A stretch of 64,000 nucleotides of DNA from a virus. The notes under the pieces are model-generated. The model ran no database searches, had not been told where the DNA came from, and worked only from the letters and a program-made list of their open reading frames with translations. Numbering within the stretch: the first letter of the stretch is position 1; each line of letters starts with the position of its first letter. The position numbers and the translations under genes were made by a program. The stretch lies in IMG/VR virus record IMGVR_UViG_3300028197_001558, positions 1 through 64,000 of that record. The stretch is one strand, 5' to 3'. Shown here piece after piece: positions 43,865 through 52,463 of this stretch.

Positions 43865-44415
43865 GCAAAGAAACATTGGAAATTATACAGGGACTATCGC
43901 AAGCTGCTGCAAATGCTTACGACGGTTCCCATGACGAGAGATTTACTCTCGATGGACAAACAAAGCAGGTAGGTTTACAAAGAGAATCTGGTTGCCCACT
44001 TATAGACAAGAGAGTGATCGATGGGTTCTCCGTTAAGTTCTATGCGGACTCAATGATCATCAACTATCAAAGTGACGTCAGAATGAAAGAGCTTAAAGAT
44101 AACAGTTTTGAGAACGATATTGTCAAAACAATCAATGAAGTTAAGAAATTTCTACAGAAAGAGTACAAGGCAGTTACCGGCAAGTCAGTTTCTTTGACGG
44201 CCAAAGGTGAGCCGAATATCCTCGTGCAAGCAACTTCTAGATATAGAACGTTCGTACAAGCATATCAGCACTATAAAATCGGTGGACTGAAGATGGATCA
44301 AATTAATGCACCATCAGAAGATCCTACTCGAGATATTACAAAGAAATTTTTGAAAGCAGCGAAAGCAAAGCGACCTCAAAATGAAAAAATTAAAGCTTCG
44401 GACAATCAGAAATGA
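43861..44415 (+). CDS. conserved-type phage protein, unknown
   Basis: A 184-residue protein coupled by ATGA overlaps to the tagged genes on both sides. The start MSKETLEIIQGLSQAAANAYDG lacks the tag. Central segments are mixed alpha/beta (VIDGFSVKFYADSMIINYQSD, then NDIVKTINEVKKFLQKEY), and the C-terminus is basic and probably disordered (KAAKAKRPQNEK). The family seems to occur in other marine phages near packaging genes. The last ~19 codons belong to a direct repeat that recurs at the end of the next gene. Confidence 0.55.
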   Translation: MSKETLEIIQGLSQAAANAYDGSHDERFTLDGQTKQVGLQRESGCPLIDKRVIDGFSVKFYADSMIINYQSDVRMKELKDNSFENDIVKTINEVKKFLQKEYKAVTGKSVSLTAKGEPNILVQATSRYRTFVQAYQHYKIGGLKMDQINAPSEDPTRDITKKFLKAAKAKRPQNEKIKASDNQK

Positions 44416-44461
44416 AGCTCACAAAAGAAACATTAAAGCAAATCATCAAAGAAGAGTTGGA
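44356..44461 (+). repeat. direct repeat copy 1 spanning a gene junction and the tag sequence
   Basis: About 106 bases covering the last ~19 codons of the 43861 gene, the overlapping stop/start and the first ~17 codons of the 44412 gene. Copy 2 lies exactly 563 bases downstream (44919-45024) with no insertion or deletion; by eye about 45 of 56 bases before the ATG and about 45 of 50 after it are the same. Confidence 0.75.
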
Positions 44462-44942
44462 AGCTATTCAACAAGAAGGTTTTGTAGATTCCATTAAAGA
44501 CACGTTCTTTGGTAGAAGCGCACCCAATCCTGCTATGAAAGGATTTAATCAAGGACCAAGCCCTCATAATTTTGAATTGGTTGATGAGAGAGAATTAGGA
44601 TTCCGAAAGAGAAAGTTCCTACGCGATTTAGAACAAACTCGAACAAGTGTTGAAATGGGTAAAAACTCTAGTATGATTGACGCTCAGCAGATAATGGATG
44701 ATATCGAAGCAGACTTGTCCGGTATTGATGCTATGGGATACGTTCATGCAAATGCCAACTCTCTATTCTTACCAGGAGTAATTGAGAACCCACCAATCAC
44801 ACCCGATTATGTTGGAGATCCAATGACTGGCTGGTTAACTCTCTCAAAATATCTTAGCGGAAGGACCAGTCGTCTACCGGTAGAAAACAAAGATCTTTTA
44901 GCAATTCAACAGGCGTACGCAGCGGAAGCAAAGCGCTCTTAA
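44412..44942 (+). CDS. tagged cargo candidate
   Basis: A 176-residue protein with tag MKLTKETLKQIIKEELEAI (I-K-E at 12-14). The rest contains a charged helical part (RKRKFLRDLEQTRTSVEM near 70-90) and a Pro/Gly-rich segment (VIENPPITPDYVGDP) with no recognised domain. Its 3' end (AAEAKRS then TAA) aligns in frame with the C-terminus of the 43861 product (AAKAKRPQ), and the alignment continues past the stop codon, showing that this end arose by duplication and was shortened by a CAA-to-TAA type change. Confidence 0.6.
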   Translation: MKLTKETLKQIIKEELEAIQQEGFVDSIKDTFFGRSAPNPAMKGFNQGPSPHNFELVDERELGFRKRKFLRDLEQTRTSVEMGKNSSMIDAQQIMDDIEADLSGIDAMGYVHANANSLFLPGVIENPPITPDYVGDPMTGWLTLSKYLSGRTSRLPVENKDLLAIQQAYAAEAKRS

Positions 44943-45024
44943 AATAAAAAAATTAACCCAAAGGATAATCAGAAATGAAACTCACAAAAGAAACATTAAA
45001 GCAACTCATCAAAGAAGAACTAGA
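44919..45024 (+). repeat. direct repeat copy 2 spanning a gene junction and the tag sequence
   Basis: Second copy of the 44356 repeat. It begins inside the 3' end of the 44412 gene, crosses the 32-base gap (which still encodes, in frame after the stop, the peptide NKKINPKDNQK and a TGA like the NEKIKASDNQK end of the 43861 product), and ends within the tag of the 44975 gene. Confidence 0.75.
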
Positions 45025-45313
45025 ACAAGTTGTCGATGAGGGATACACTGCCGGTGGTGATTTTCCAATGCCAAAGGCGTCCATGGGCGTCCTATACAAC
45101 TTCAATGATGAGCAAAAAGAAGCTTTGAAATGGGGAATTGACCAGCTCGAAAGGGGCCCTAAGAACTATGATTGGTCAGCCAAAGTTCTCAGACATTTAG
45201 CTTATAGACATCCTGCCTTTAAGGGAGAGAATTATCCAACAATGGCATTACAAGATCAAATGAAAAGAATGGGATACGAAGGAAAAATTTACACAACTAC
45301 CGCTGTTCCATAA
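44975..45313 (+). CDS. small tagged cargo candidate
   Basis: A 112-residue protein with tag MKLTKETLKQLIKEELEQV, I-K-E at 12-14. The remaining ~90 residues hold a helix-rich domain (DEQKEALKWGIDQLERGPKNYDW outline, then SAKVLRHLAYRHPAFKG) of unknown type. It sits directly upstream of the terminase and its first bases belong to the junction repeat shared with 44412. Confidence 0.6.
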   Translation: MKLTKETLKQLIKEELEQVVDEGYTAGGDFPMPKASMGVLYNFNDEQKEALKWGIDQLERGPKNYDWSAKVLRHLAYRHPAFKGENYPTMALQDQMKRMGYEGKIYTTTAVP

Positions 45314-45332
45314 GATATAGTGTCGAGGCCGA

Positions 45333-46910
45333 ATGAAACTCACCAAAAATGAAATCGTTAAAGAGCTTGTAAAGTGCGGAAAAGATCCTCAATATTTTAT
45401 TGACAATTATTGCAAGATCTCTCACCCAATGCACGGGCAAATTCCTTTTAAGACTTATGACTACCAAAAGGACATGCTTAAGAGCTTTAACGATTATCGC
45501 TTTAACGTAATTTTAAAAGCAAGGCAGCTCGGGATCTCAACCATCTCGGCTGCTTATGTTGCTTGGTTTATGTTGTTTCATCGAGAAAAGAATGTTCTCG
45601 TAATCGCGACAAAACTATCTACAGCAGTGAACCTCGTAAAGAAGGTCAAGATGATCTTCAAGAACCTTCCATCCTGGATGCTCATCGCAAAGATCCAAAC
45701 AGACAACAAGCAATCATTTGAGTTGACAAACGGGTCTCAAGTTAAAGCCGGAACCACTTCAGGTGACGCCGGTCGATCAGAAGCTTTATCTCTTCTCATT
45801 ATTGACGAGGCAGCGTTCGTTGACGGTCTAGAAGAGCTTTGGACGGGTCTTTACCCTACTTTGTCTACAGGGGGTCGCTGTATCGCTCTAAGCACCCCTA
45901 ACGGCGTTGGAAACTGGTTTCATAAAACCTACACCGAAGCTGAAGATGCTCGGAATGATTTTAATCATATCGAACTCATGTGGGACGTACATCCTGACAG
46001 AGATCAAGAATGGTTCGAGAAAGAAACTAGAAATATGTCTAAGAGGCAGATAGCACAAGAGCTCGAGTGCTCATTTAATGCTTCCGGTGAAACAGTTATT
46101 AATCCCGAGGATCTTCAGAGAATACATGCGACTCTGTCTGAACCAATTTACAGAACAGGGTATGACAGAAATTTCTGGATCTGGGAGAAATACGAAGAAG
46201 GATTACCCTATCTTCTTGTTGCTGATGTGGCGAGAGGAGACGGAAGTGACTTTTCCTGCTTTCATGTCATAAGAGTGGATACGATGACGGTGGTGGCCGA
46301 ATATCAAGGCAAGCCAGATCTAGACATGTATGCCGGGATTTTACAATCAGCAGGTAAAGAATACGGAACCTGTTTGCTTGTAGTTGAAAATAACGGAATT
46401 GGGATTGCTGTCTTGGAGAAGCTTAAAGACTTGGGATATTCTAAAATTTATTACTCCTATAAGTCAACCCACGAGTATGTCGAGTCTTATTTGGCTGAGT
46501 ATGACGAAAGAGCTATACTAGGTTTTACTACGTCTACAAAGACAAGACCATTAATTGTAGCTAAATTAGAGGAGTACGTTAGAAACAAACTAATTAACAT
46601 ACACTCTTCTCGTGTTTTTAACGAACTGAAGACTTTTATTTGGCACAATGGTAAACCTCAAGCTATGCGATCTTATAATGATGACCTAGTAATGTCTCTT
46701 GCAATTGCCTGTTGGGTTCGAGATACTGCTCTAACGGAAAATGAAAAAGACATGGCATACAAAAAGGCGATGATTGGTGGGTTAATGAAATCTACCACAA
46801 CCATGAACACTCAAATAAAAGGCCAAGACTTCTACAAAGAAACGTTCAATGAAAAACACGAGGAGGAAATAAAGAAAACAAAAGAATTTTTCTGGATATA
46901 CAAAGGATAG
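45333..46910 (+). CDS. gp17: large terminase subunit (gp17-like)
   Basis: A 525-residue DNA-packaging motor. The ATPase domain shows a Walker A-like LKARQLGIST at 61-70 and Walker B LLIIDEAAF (Asp158, Glu159), with a following coupling motif LSTPNG. The C-terminal RNase H-like nuclease has VADVARGDGSD (Asp298), LLVVENNGIG and a closing NDDLVMSLAIA with the last acidic ligand. Length and layout match T4 gp17. It translocates DNA into the prohead through the portal encoded 3 bases downstream. The N-terminus begins MKLTK, but then diverges from the tag. Confidence 0.93.
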   Translation: MKLTKNEIVKELVKCGKDPQYFIDNYCKISHPMHGQIPFKTYDYQKDMLKSFNDYRFNVILKARQLGISTISAAYVAWFMLFHREKNVLVIATKLSTAVNLVKKVKMIFKNLPSWMLIAKIQTDNKQSFELTNGSQVKAGTTSGDAGRSEALSLLIIDEAAFVDGLEELWTGLYPTLSTGGRCIALSTPNGVGNWFHKTYTEAEDARNDFNHIELMWDVHPDRDQEWFEKETRNMSKRQIAQELECSFNASGETVINPEDLQRIHATLSEPIYRTGYDRNFWIWEKYEEGLPYLLVADVARGDGSDFSCFHVIRVDTMTVVAEYQGKPDLDMYAGILQSAGKEYGTCLLVVENNGIGIAVLEKLKDLGYSKIYYSYKSTHEYVESYLAEYDERAILGFTTSTKTRPLIVAKLEEYVRNKLINIHSSRVFNELKTFIWHNGKPQAMRSYNDDLVMSLAIACWVRDTALTENEKDMAYKKAMIGGLMKSTTTMNTQIKGQDFYKETFNEKHEEEIKKTKEFFWIYKG

Positions 46911-46913
46911 AAA

Positions 46914-48839
46914 ATGGCCCGTAATAATAGAAACCCTAATAATAATCAAAATGAACTCTTTAAGACGTTAACTAAGATGTTCTCTGGTCCAATAACCCAG
47001 CGAAGAACACAGTCTGGGAGACAATTACGACGCCGACACTTAGACAAATACGCTAAGAGATTCCAAACCGCATCGGGTCAGCAGTTCAAAAAGACTGAAT
47101 ATAACCCTATGAACATCATGGCTCTCAACATGATCTCGAACAGAAACCGTTCGGAACGATATGTTGACTTTGACCAAATGGAATTTACACCAGAGATTGC
47201 ATCCTCACTAGATATTTACGCAGATGAGATGACAACACACTCGGCATTGAATCCGATGCTTCATATCAAATGTCCGAATGATGAGATCAAGTATATGTTG
47301 CATGCTCTCTACTATAACATCATGAACATTGAACATAACCTCTTTGGTTGGGCAAGAACTATGTGTAAGTACGGAGACATGTTTTTGTATCTAGATCTCG
47401 ATGAGGAGAAGGGGTTGCAAAATTGTATTGGACTTCCACCTCAAGAAGTGGAAAGGCTTGAAGGAGAAGACCCAACAAATCCGAATTACGTTCAGTTTCA
47501 GTGGAACAGCGCAGGTCTTACTTTAGAGAATTGGCAAATGGCTCACTTTCGTGTACTTGGAAACGACAAGCATGCTCCATACGGAACATCTGTTTTAGAG
47601 CCCTCTAGACGCATCTGGAGACAGCTTACGCTCCTCGAGGACGCAATGATGGCCTATCGAATTACAAGGTCACCAGAGCGACGTGTGTTCAAGATTGACG
47701 TTGGTGGAATTGCACCTCAAGATGTTGAGCAATACATGCAGAAAGTTATGACACAAATGAAACGACATCAAGTTGTTGATGAAAAGTCCGGACGCGTAGA
47801 TTTACGCTATAACCCTCTCTCGATTGAAGAAGACTACTTTATCCCCATTAGAGGTGGACAGTCCTCTACAGACATTGTGAACCTTCCTGGTGGGCAATTT
47901 ACAGCACAGATCGAAGACGTGAAGTATCTCCGAGATAAACTATTCTCAGCATTAAAAGTTCCTCAATCTTATCTCTCTATGGGAGAAGGTGGTACCGAAG
48001 ACAAGACAACCCTCGCACAGAAGGATATCCGATTCGCAAGAACAATCCAACGACTTCAGAGAGTGCTAATCACCGAGCTAGAGAAGATTGGAATCATCCA
48101 CTTGTATACACTTGGTTATCGTGGAGACGACTTATTAAACTTTAAACTCAGCCTTAACAATCCATCGAAGATTGCTGAGATGCAAGAGCTTGAACACTGG
48201 AAGACAAAGTTTGATATCGCTGGAGCTGCAACAGAGGGTTATTTCTCTCGACGTTGGGTTTCTGAAAATCTACTCGGATTGTCTCAAGACGAATACTTGA
48301 GAATGCAAAGAGAAATGTTTACCGACAAGAAATTCATGGCAGGCCTTGAAGCTGCTGGTCAACCAGCAGAAGAAGGTGGAGGAGACTTGGGTGGCGATCT
48401 TGGTGGAGACATGGACCTAGGTGGTGACGACTTAGGTAGCGACTTGGGTGGTGATGATCTAGGTGGAGATCTAGGTGATGACGACTTAGGTGGTGACACA
48501 GGCGGAGAAGAGGAGGGCGACTTACTAGCTGAGCCTCCCGCCAAACGTGACGATGACGCAAAGCCAAATAAGAGAGGCCCATACAAGAAGCATAAAATTT
48601 CTTATCGCAAAGGTGGATTCTCGAAACAAATGAAGAACCAAGCATTTAGCGGAGAAGTTCGTGGCTCAACAGCAAGAACAACCTTTCCGGGCAAAGTTGG
48701 CTTTGGTGGAATGGATTCTTTGGCAAGAGGAATCTATGAAGAGAACGAAAATGAAGAAGCGAAACTATTTAGCATTGACGCATCAATAAAGACTCTACTC
48801 GAGTCACTCAACAAAAAGGAAAACCCAGATGAAACTTAA
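46914..48839 (+). CDS. gp20: portal protein (gp20-like)
   Basis: A 641-residue portal protein of the T4 gp20 family, the dodecameric ring at the DNA-entry vertex. Family features include DQMEFTPEIASSLDIYADE near 85-105, a YGDMFLYL strand, the RSPERRVFKIDVG block near 255, NLPGGQ near 323, and KVPQSYLSMGEG near 350. Residues about 485-545 form an unusual low-complexity acidic tail of repeated GGDLGGD / GGDDLG units, followed by a basic stretch (KPNKRGPYKKHKISYRKGGF). The last 11 bases overlap the start of the tagged gene at 48829. Confidence 0.92.
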   Translation: MARNNRNPNNNQNELFKTLTKMFSGPITQRRTQSGRQLRRRHLDKYAKRFQTASGQQFKKTEYNPMNIMALNMISNRNRSERYVDFDQMEFTPEIASSLDIYADEMTTHSALNPMLHIKCPNDEIKYMLHALYYNIMNIEHNLFGWARTMCKYGDMFLYLDLDEEKGLQNCIGLPPQEVERLEGEDPTNPNYVQFQWNSAGLTLENWQMAHFRVLGNDKHAPYGTSVLEPSRRIWRQLTLLEDAMMAYRITRSPERRVFKIDVGGIAPQDVEQYMQKVMTQMKRHQVVDEKSGRVDLRYNPLSIEEDYFIPIRGGQSSTDIVNLPGGQFTAQIEDVKYLRDKLFSALKVPQSYLSMGEGGTEDKTTLAQKDIRFARTIQRLQRVLITELEKIGIIHLYTLGYRGDDLLNFKLSLNNPSKIAEMQELEHWKTKFDIAGAATEGYFSRRWVSENLLGLSQDEYLRMQREMFTDKKFMAGLEAAGQPAEEGGGDLGGDLGGDMDLGGDDLGSDLGGDDLGGDLGDDDLGGDTGGEEEGDLLAEPPAKRDDDAKPNKRGPYKKHKISYRKGGFSKQMKNQAFSGEVRGSTARTTFPGKVGFGGMDSLARGIYEENENEEAKLFSIDASIKTLLESLNKKENPDET

Positions 48840-49287
48840 CAAAGAAACACTTAAACGAATCATTAAAGAAGAACTCGAAGCAGTCATGAATGAGACGATG
48901 ACAAAACCCCAAATCGGAGGCAATATAACTCCTGATCAACAATTAAAAATTGATGACCTTATCAACTCTGGGAAAGAAGATTATATCAACCAAGCCAGAT
49001 CATTGGTAGATGGCTTAGGTGGAAACCCAGAATATGTCGATGCACTTTTGAATATAGAATATCAAGGAATCACATCAATGGCCCACCAACAAAGAGATGT
49101 TGTTGATTCCTTCCCTGATTATGAGGATGCAACAGATCAAGATACCAAAGATTTCTACGATGCGACAGTTAACCATGAGTACGACGCCCGTCAGAAAATA
49201 GAAGACAGATACTATGATACACCAGAGACCGCAAGCCGTGCAGGACGCATGTACCACAACACATCAAACTCTAGGATCCGTAAATGA
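48829..49287 (+). CDS. tagged cargo candidate
   Basis: A 152-residue protein with tag MKLNKETLKRIIKEELEAV, I-K-E at 12-14; at DNA level its first 50 bases differ from those of the 43313 gene by only a few positions. The remainder is acidic and helical with many Asp/Tyr (FPDYEDATDQDTKDFYDA) and no recognised domain. It begins inside the end of the portal gene and is coupled by ATGA to the next tagged gene. Confidence 0.62.
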   Translation: MKLNKETLKRIIKEELEAVMNETMTKPQIGGNITPDQQLKIDDLINSGKEDYINQARSLVDGLGGNPEYVDALLNIEYQGITSMAHQQRDVVDSFPDYEDATDQDTKDFYDATVNHEYDARQKIEDRYYDTPETASRAGRMYHNTSNSRIRK

Positions 49288-49565
49288 AGCTTAACAAAGA
49301 AACACTTAAAAGAATTATCAAAGAAGAATTTGATAGACTAAGTGAAGGCATGTTTTCTCCTACTGAAATCTATATGGACTTTCAGAGACAAGGCGGCCGG
49401 GATTATTGGATCTCTAAAGCACATGGAATGAATATGAAGTATTCAGACTTTATGCATGCCGACCAAGCACTCAAAGCCTATATTGATGAGATCAACCCAT
49501 CCTTAAATGATATGCCCCAAAATGTTTGGAGCCAAATAACGCAACTAATTAACGACACAGTATAA
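49284..49565 (+). CDS. small tagged cargo candidate
   Basis: A 93-residue protein with tag MKLNKETLKRIIKEEFDRL, I-K-E at 12-14. After the tag it contains a helical domain (PTEIYMDFQRQGGRDYWISK outline, then ADQALKAYIDEIN) without a known relative. The pair 48829/49284 sits between portal and protease, where T4-type phages place small prohead core genes, which supports a head role. Confidence 0.62.
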   Translation: MKLNKETLKRIIKEEFDRLSEGMFSPTEIYMDFQRQGGRDYWISKAHGMNMKYSDFMHADQALKAYIDEINPSLNDMPQNVWSQITQLINDTV

Positions 49566-49580
49566 AACAAGGAAACAAAC

Positions 49581-50396
49581 ATGAAACATAATAAGAAAAG
49601 AAATACCGCTTTTCTTTACGAATGTCTAATTCGTGAATTGACAAAAGCAATTGTTCAAGAGAATAAATCCAAGCAAACAAAAGTCAAGGGACTTTTAAGA
49701 GAATTCTTCTCAAAAGGAAAGTCTCTCAAGCAAGAACTTGACATTTATCGTAGTCTTATGGAGACTAAGGATGTCAGCGAAGACTTTTCCCGACGGCTGC
49801 TTTTAGAAAGTAAGGTTGATTTTACAAAGCTTGATAGAAAAGAAATCTTCAATGAGCAGACAACTCTGATCAACAAGATCAACAAAGCTCTTGGCGGTGA
49901 AGCCTTTGCGAATTTTGTTCCCAACTACAAAGACTTGGCAACCCTTGGTTTGTTTTTTCAAAACGACAACCTCAACGCGAAAAAAAGAATCATGTTAGAA
50001 TCTAAAATGGTAAATTTTCTTACCAGAAAAGAGCAAAACCAGACAGAAATGAAACCGGTTGATCAGCTTGAGTTCAAAATGTTTGTCAAAAGATTTAATG
50101 ACACTTACGAGAACTCATTGCTCCGAGAACAAAAAGAATTATTAAGTAACTTCATTGTTTCCTTCGCGGACAATGGTTTAGGCTTAAAGTCCTATCTAAA
50201 TGACGAGATTGGAAGACTCAAAGAAGCTGTGGCTACCGAAATAGTAGAGACGGACAGTGTTGCCTTAAAAGAAAATTTTGAAAAAGTTAAGGCCAAGCTT
50301 CATAGTTATGCCAAAACTCCTTTAAATTCGCAAATTGTAGAAGAAGTGTTTTATATACAGGATCTTTTAGCGGAGGTAAAGCGCAATGTCAATTAA
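49581..50396 (+). CDS. conserved-type head-region protein, unknown
   Basis: A 271-residue, largely helical protein starting MKHNKKRNTAFLYECLIREL. The KKRNTAFLYECLIRELTKAI start recalls a family that lies between portal and protease in marine T4-like phages; function is not known to me. Long helical stretches and a basic character would suit a prohead core or assembly factor. It overlaps the next gene by 11 bases. Confidence 0.55.
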   Translation: MKHNKKRNTAFLYECLIRELTKAIVQENKSKQTKVKGLLREFFSKGKSLKQELDIYRSLMETKDVSEDFSRRLLLESKVDFTKLDRKEIFNEQTTLINKINKALGGEAFANFVPNYKDLATLGLFFQNDNLNAKKRIMLESKMVNFLTRKEQNQTEMKPVDQLEFKMFVKRFNDTYENSLLREQKELLSNFIVSFADNGLGLKSYLNDEIGRLKEAVATEIVETDSVALKENFEKVKAKLHSYAKTPLNSQIVEEVFYIQDLLAEVKRNVN

Positions 50397-50958
50397 TATT
50401 ACTATTTCCGATGAAGGAGCAGAGCAGTTACCACCAGAACCAAAAGGTGTAAAAATTGAAGTTGTCGAAAAAGACAATATCGAAGGGAAGCTGAACTTAA
50501 GATCAGCAATCAACGGCGACCTAATGATCATGGACCACAAAGACATTGATATAGTTGTGAAACCAAAAGACAAAAAGATAGTTGCATTTGCAAAAGATAC
50601 TTTGTCAGATTTAGTTTACGGCGCAGAATCTAGACTACTTGAGTACCTCAGAAAAACTGGTGTGCTAGAGATAGACTCGATACAAGGTGGAAATATTTAT
50701 GGATCATTAGAGGGTCAAATTCAAGAAGGAGAAAAGTCAGTGGAAATAGCTCTGATGAAAATCTCAGAATGGATGGAGACAGAACAGCCAATGATTGCAG
50801 GCAGAACCGGCTATGATGAAATGGAAGACGAACACCTACTAGAGCCTGACGGTGAGTATTCCACCGAGCTCGGAGAAGTACCTCAAGCAGAAGAGAAGGG
50901 ATCGATTAACAAATCAACATTGTTCGCTCCTTATCTATACGGGAGATATTCATACTAA
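50386..50958 (+). CDS. head-region protein, unknown
   Basis: A 190-residue protein with a beta-rich N-terminus (VKIEVVEKDN), a helix near residues 70-90 (DTLSDLVYGAESRLLEYLRKTG), and an acidic C-terminal part (YDEMEDEHLLEPDGEYSTEL). No domain recognised. It is wedged between the 49581 gene (11-base overlap) and a tagged acetyltransferase-like gene (TAATG), in the head-assembly cluster. Confidence 0.5.
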   Translation: MSINITISDEGAEQLPPEPKGVKIEVVEKDNIEGKLNLRSAINGDLMIMDHKDIDIVVKPKDKKIVAFAKDTLSDLVYGAESRLLEYLRKTGVLEIDSIQGGNIYGSLEGQIQEGEKSVEIALMKISEWMETEQPMIAGRTGYDEMEDEHLLEPDGEYSTELGEVPQAEEKGSINKSTLFAPYLYGRYSY

Positions 50959-51701
50959 TGAATCACAAACTTATAATGGAAGGGTGGAGAAAGTTCTTAG
51001 GAATGGATAGCAAGAAAGAAACTAGCGACTTTAACCCAGCACAAACATGTATGATTGCGTTAGACCAAAAGGGACGCAGAAAAAAAATAATCTTGTACAA
51101 CCCAAGAGGCATTAGAAAGCTTTCACGCGATGAAATGAAAAACGGAGATCACTATACAGAGATAGAGATGATTGGAAGCATAGACCTGGTAATTTCCACT
51201 ATAATATCAAAAGAGCCATGTATAGCAGACACGTATCAAATTGCAGCAATCTATGTCGCTGATGCTTATAGGGGTAACGGACTTCAAAAGCAACTAATGG
51301 ATATAGCTTTTTACATGGCTTCTGAGGAAGGCGCTGGGCTGACATCGGACCATCAGTATGGAACGAGACCCAAGGCTGGTGGAGCATGGAAGAAGATTGA
51401 AAAAAGTTCAAGCTACGAAAAGAAGACGACGAGCAAAGGCAACGATACTTTTGACTACGATGAATCCACTTCAGATCCAAATGACGATTGTAGTAAGCCA
51501 AAAAGAGACCCTTCAGCTACTGAGCATAGTTTTGAAAAGAAATCAAACGCTGTAGGCGGAAACCTATACGACAGATATGGATCACAACACAAAGTAATAG
51601 CCAACTTCATGAAAAGTAAATTTGTAGATGTCGGCGACTTCGAAGATGCCATGAAAAGAATTTCTAATAGTGAATTCAGAGACGCATACGCTAATAGCTA
51701 A
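50958..51701 (+). CDS. GNAT acetyltransferase-like protein with MNxKLIMExWRxFL tag
   Basis: A 247-residue protein. The N-terminal peptide MNHKLIMEGWRKFLG has I-M-E at 6-8, another (I/L)-x-E. At about 95-120 is IAAIYVADAYRGNGLQKQLMD, the acetyl-CoA loop pattern R-G-x-G of GNAT motif A, followed by GLTSDHQYG and a FDYDESTSDPNDDC block. The downstream gene repeats the whole plan. In phages, GNAT-like enzymes can modify host proteins early in infection; if packaged it could be delivered with the DNA. Enzymatic activity is not proven by the sequence. Confidence 0.6.
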   Translation: MNHKLIMEGWRKFLGMDSKKETSDFNPAQTCMIALDQKGRRKKIILYNPRGIRKLSRDEMKNGDHYTEIEMIGSIDLVISTIISKEPCIADTYQIAAIYVADAYRGNGLQKQLMDIAFYMASEEGAGLTSDHQYGTRPKAGGAWKKIEKSSSYEKKTTSKGNDTFDYDESTSDPNDDCSKPKRDPSATEHSFEKKSNAVGGNLYDRYGSQHKVIANFMKSKFVDVGDFEDAMKRISNSEFRDAYANS

Positions 51702-51713
51702 AGGGAAAATAAC

Positions 51714-52448
51714 ATGAATCAAAAGCTTATAATGGAAAGCTGGCGTCGCTTTCTTCATGAAGAAAAGAAGAGAGGCATTCGCTTAGGTGATGAAGTCGTC
51801 TGCTTGAGAGCAGAGATCAGTCCCAAGAGTGATGCGGAGTTTACACTCTATACACCAGGACCTGGTACAAAAGCGTCCAACAGAATTCTCAGACTAGAAA
51901 TAATAGGACAAATAAACATTTCAAGTCTTAAAAGTAGTGGACCATGCCTGACGGCAGATGGGAAGAATCCATCTTGGCACGTGGAAGCCATTCACACAGC
52001 GGAGAAGTACAGAAACGTTGGCTACGGAGCCCTCCTTTATGGGTTTGCATTTTACGTAGCAAAGAATGACAATGCCGGTCTTACATCGGATAAAGACACG
52101 GGCTCGAAAAAAGACGCCGTTATCAAGTGGGATTCATTCGAGAAGAACACTCAAACATTCGACAAGGTAACAACTCCTGCTGGTAACAATACTTTTGACT
52201 ACGACAGTGTAACACCTGATCCAGACGATGACTGTGATGTATTGGTCGATGATGAACAAAATGCTACCGACTTTAGTTTTGACCACAAGAACCCACAAAT
52301 CTATGAAGAGTCAATGACGATGTATGAGGCAAACCATATGGAATTCTTAAGCGAAGTTCTCGACTCTGGCTTTATGAGCGAGAAAGAGTTCAATAAGTTT
52401 TTAGATCAAGCCGCTTTTACTAGCTTCACAAACGAATACGATGATTAA
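51714..52448 (+). CDS. GNAT-like paralogue with MNxKLIMExWRxFL tag
   Basis: A 244-residue paralogue of the preceding protein: tag MNQKLIMESWRRFLHEE (I-M-E at 6-8, L-H-E at 14-16), then HVEAIHTAEKYRNVGYGALLYG, GLTSDKDTGS, and NTFDYDSVTPDPDDDC. The acetyl-CoA loop here is R-N-V-G-Y-G, a closer match to the Q/R-x2-G-x-G/A consensus than in 50958. The C-terminal ~50 residues are helical and acidic. Tandem arrangement implies local duplication followed by strong divergence. Confidence 0.6.
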   Translation: MNQKLIMESWRRFLHEEKKRGIRLGDEVVCLRAEISPKSDAEFTLYTPGPGTKASNRILRLEIIGQINISSLKSSGPCLTADGKNPSWHVEAIHTAEKYRNVGYGALLYGFAFYVAKNDNAGLTSDKDTGSKKDAVIKWDSFEKNTQTFDKVTTPAGNNTFDYDSVTPDPDDDCDVLVDDEQNATDFSFDHKNPQIYEESMTMYEANHMEFLSEVLDSGFMSEKEFNKFLDQAAFTSFTNEYDD

Positions 52449-52463
52449 CAACAAGAGGCCTAC

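Noticed and set aside
45333-45390. Terminase N-terminus MKLTKNEIVKEL as another tag
   Set aside because: It shares MKLTK but not the LKxxIKEE core, lacks an early I-x-E, and this start leads directly into the terminase domain.
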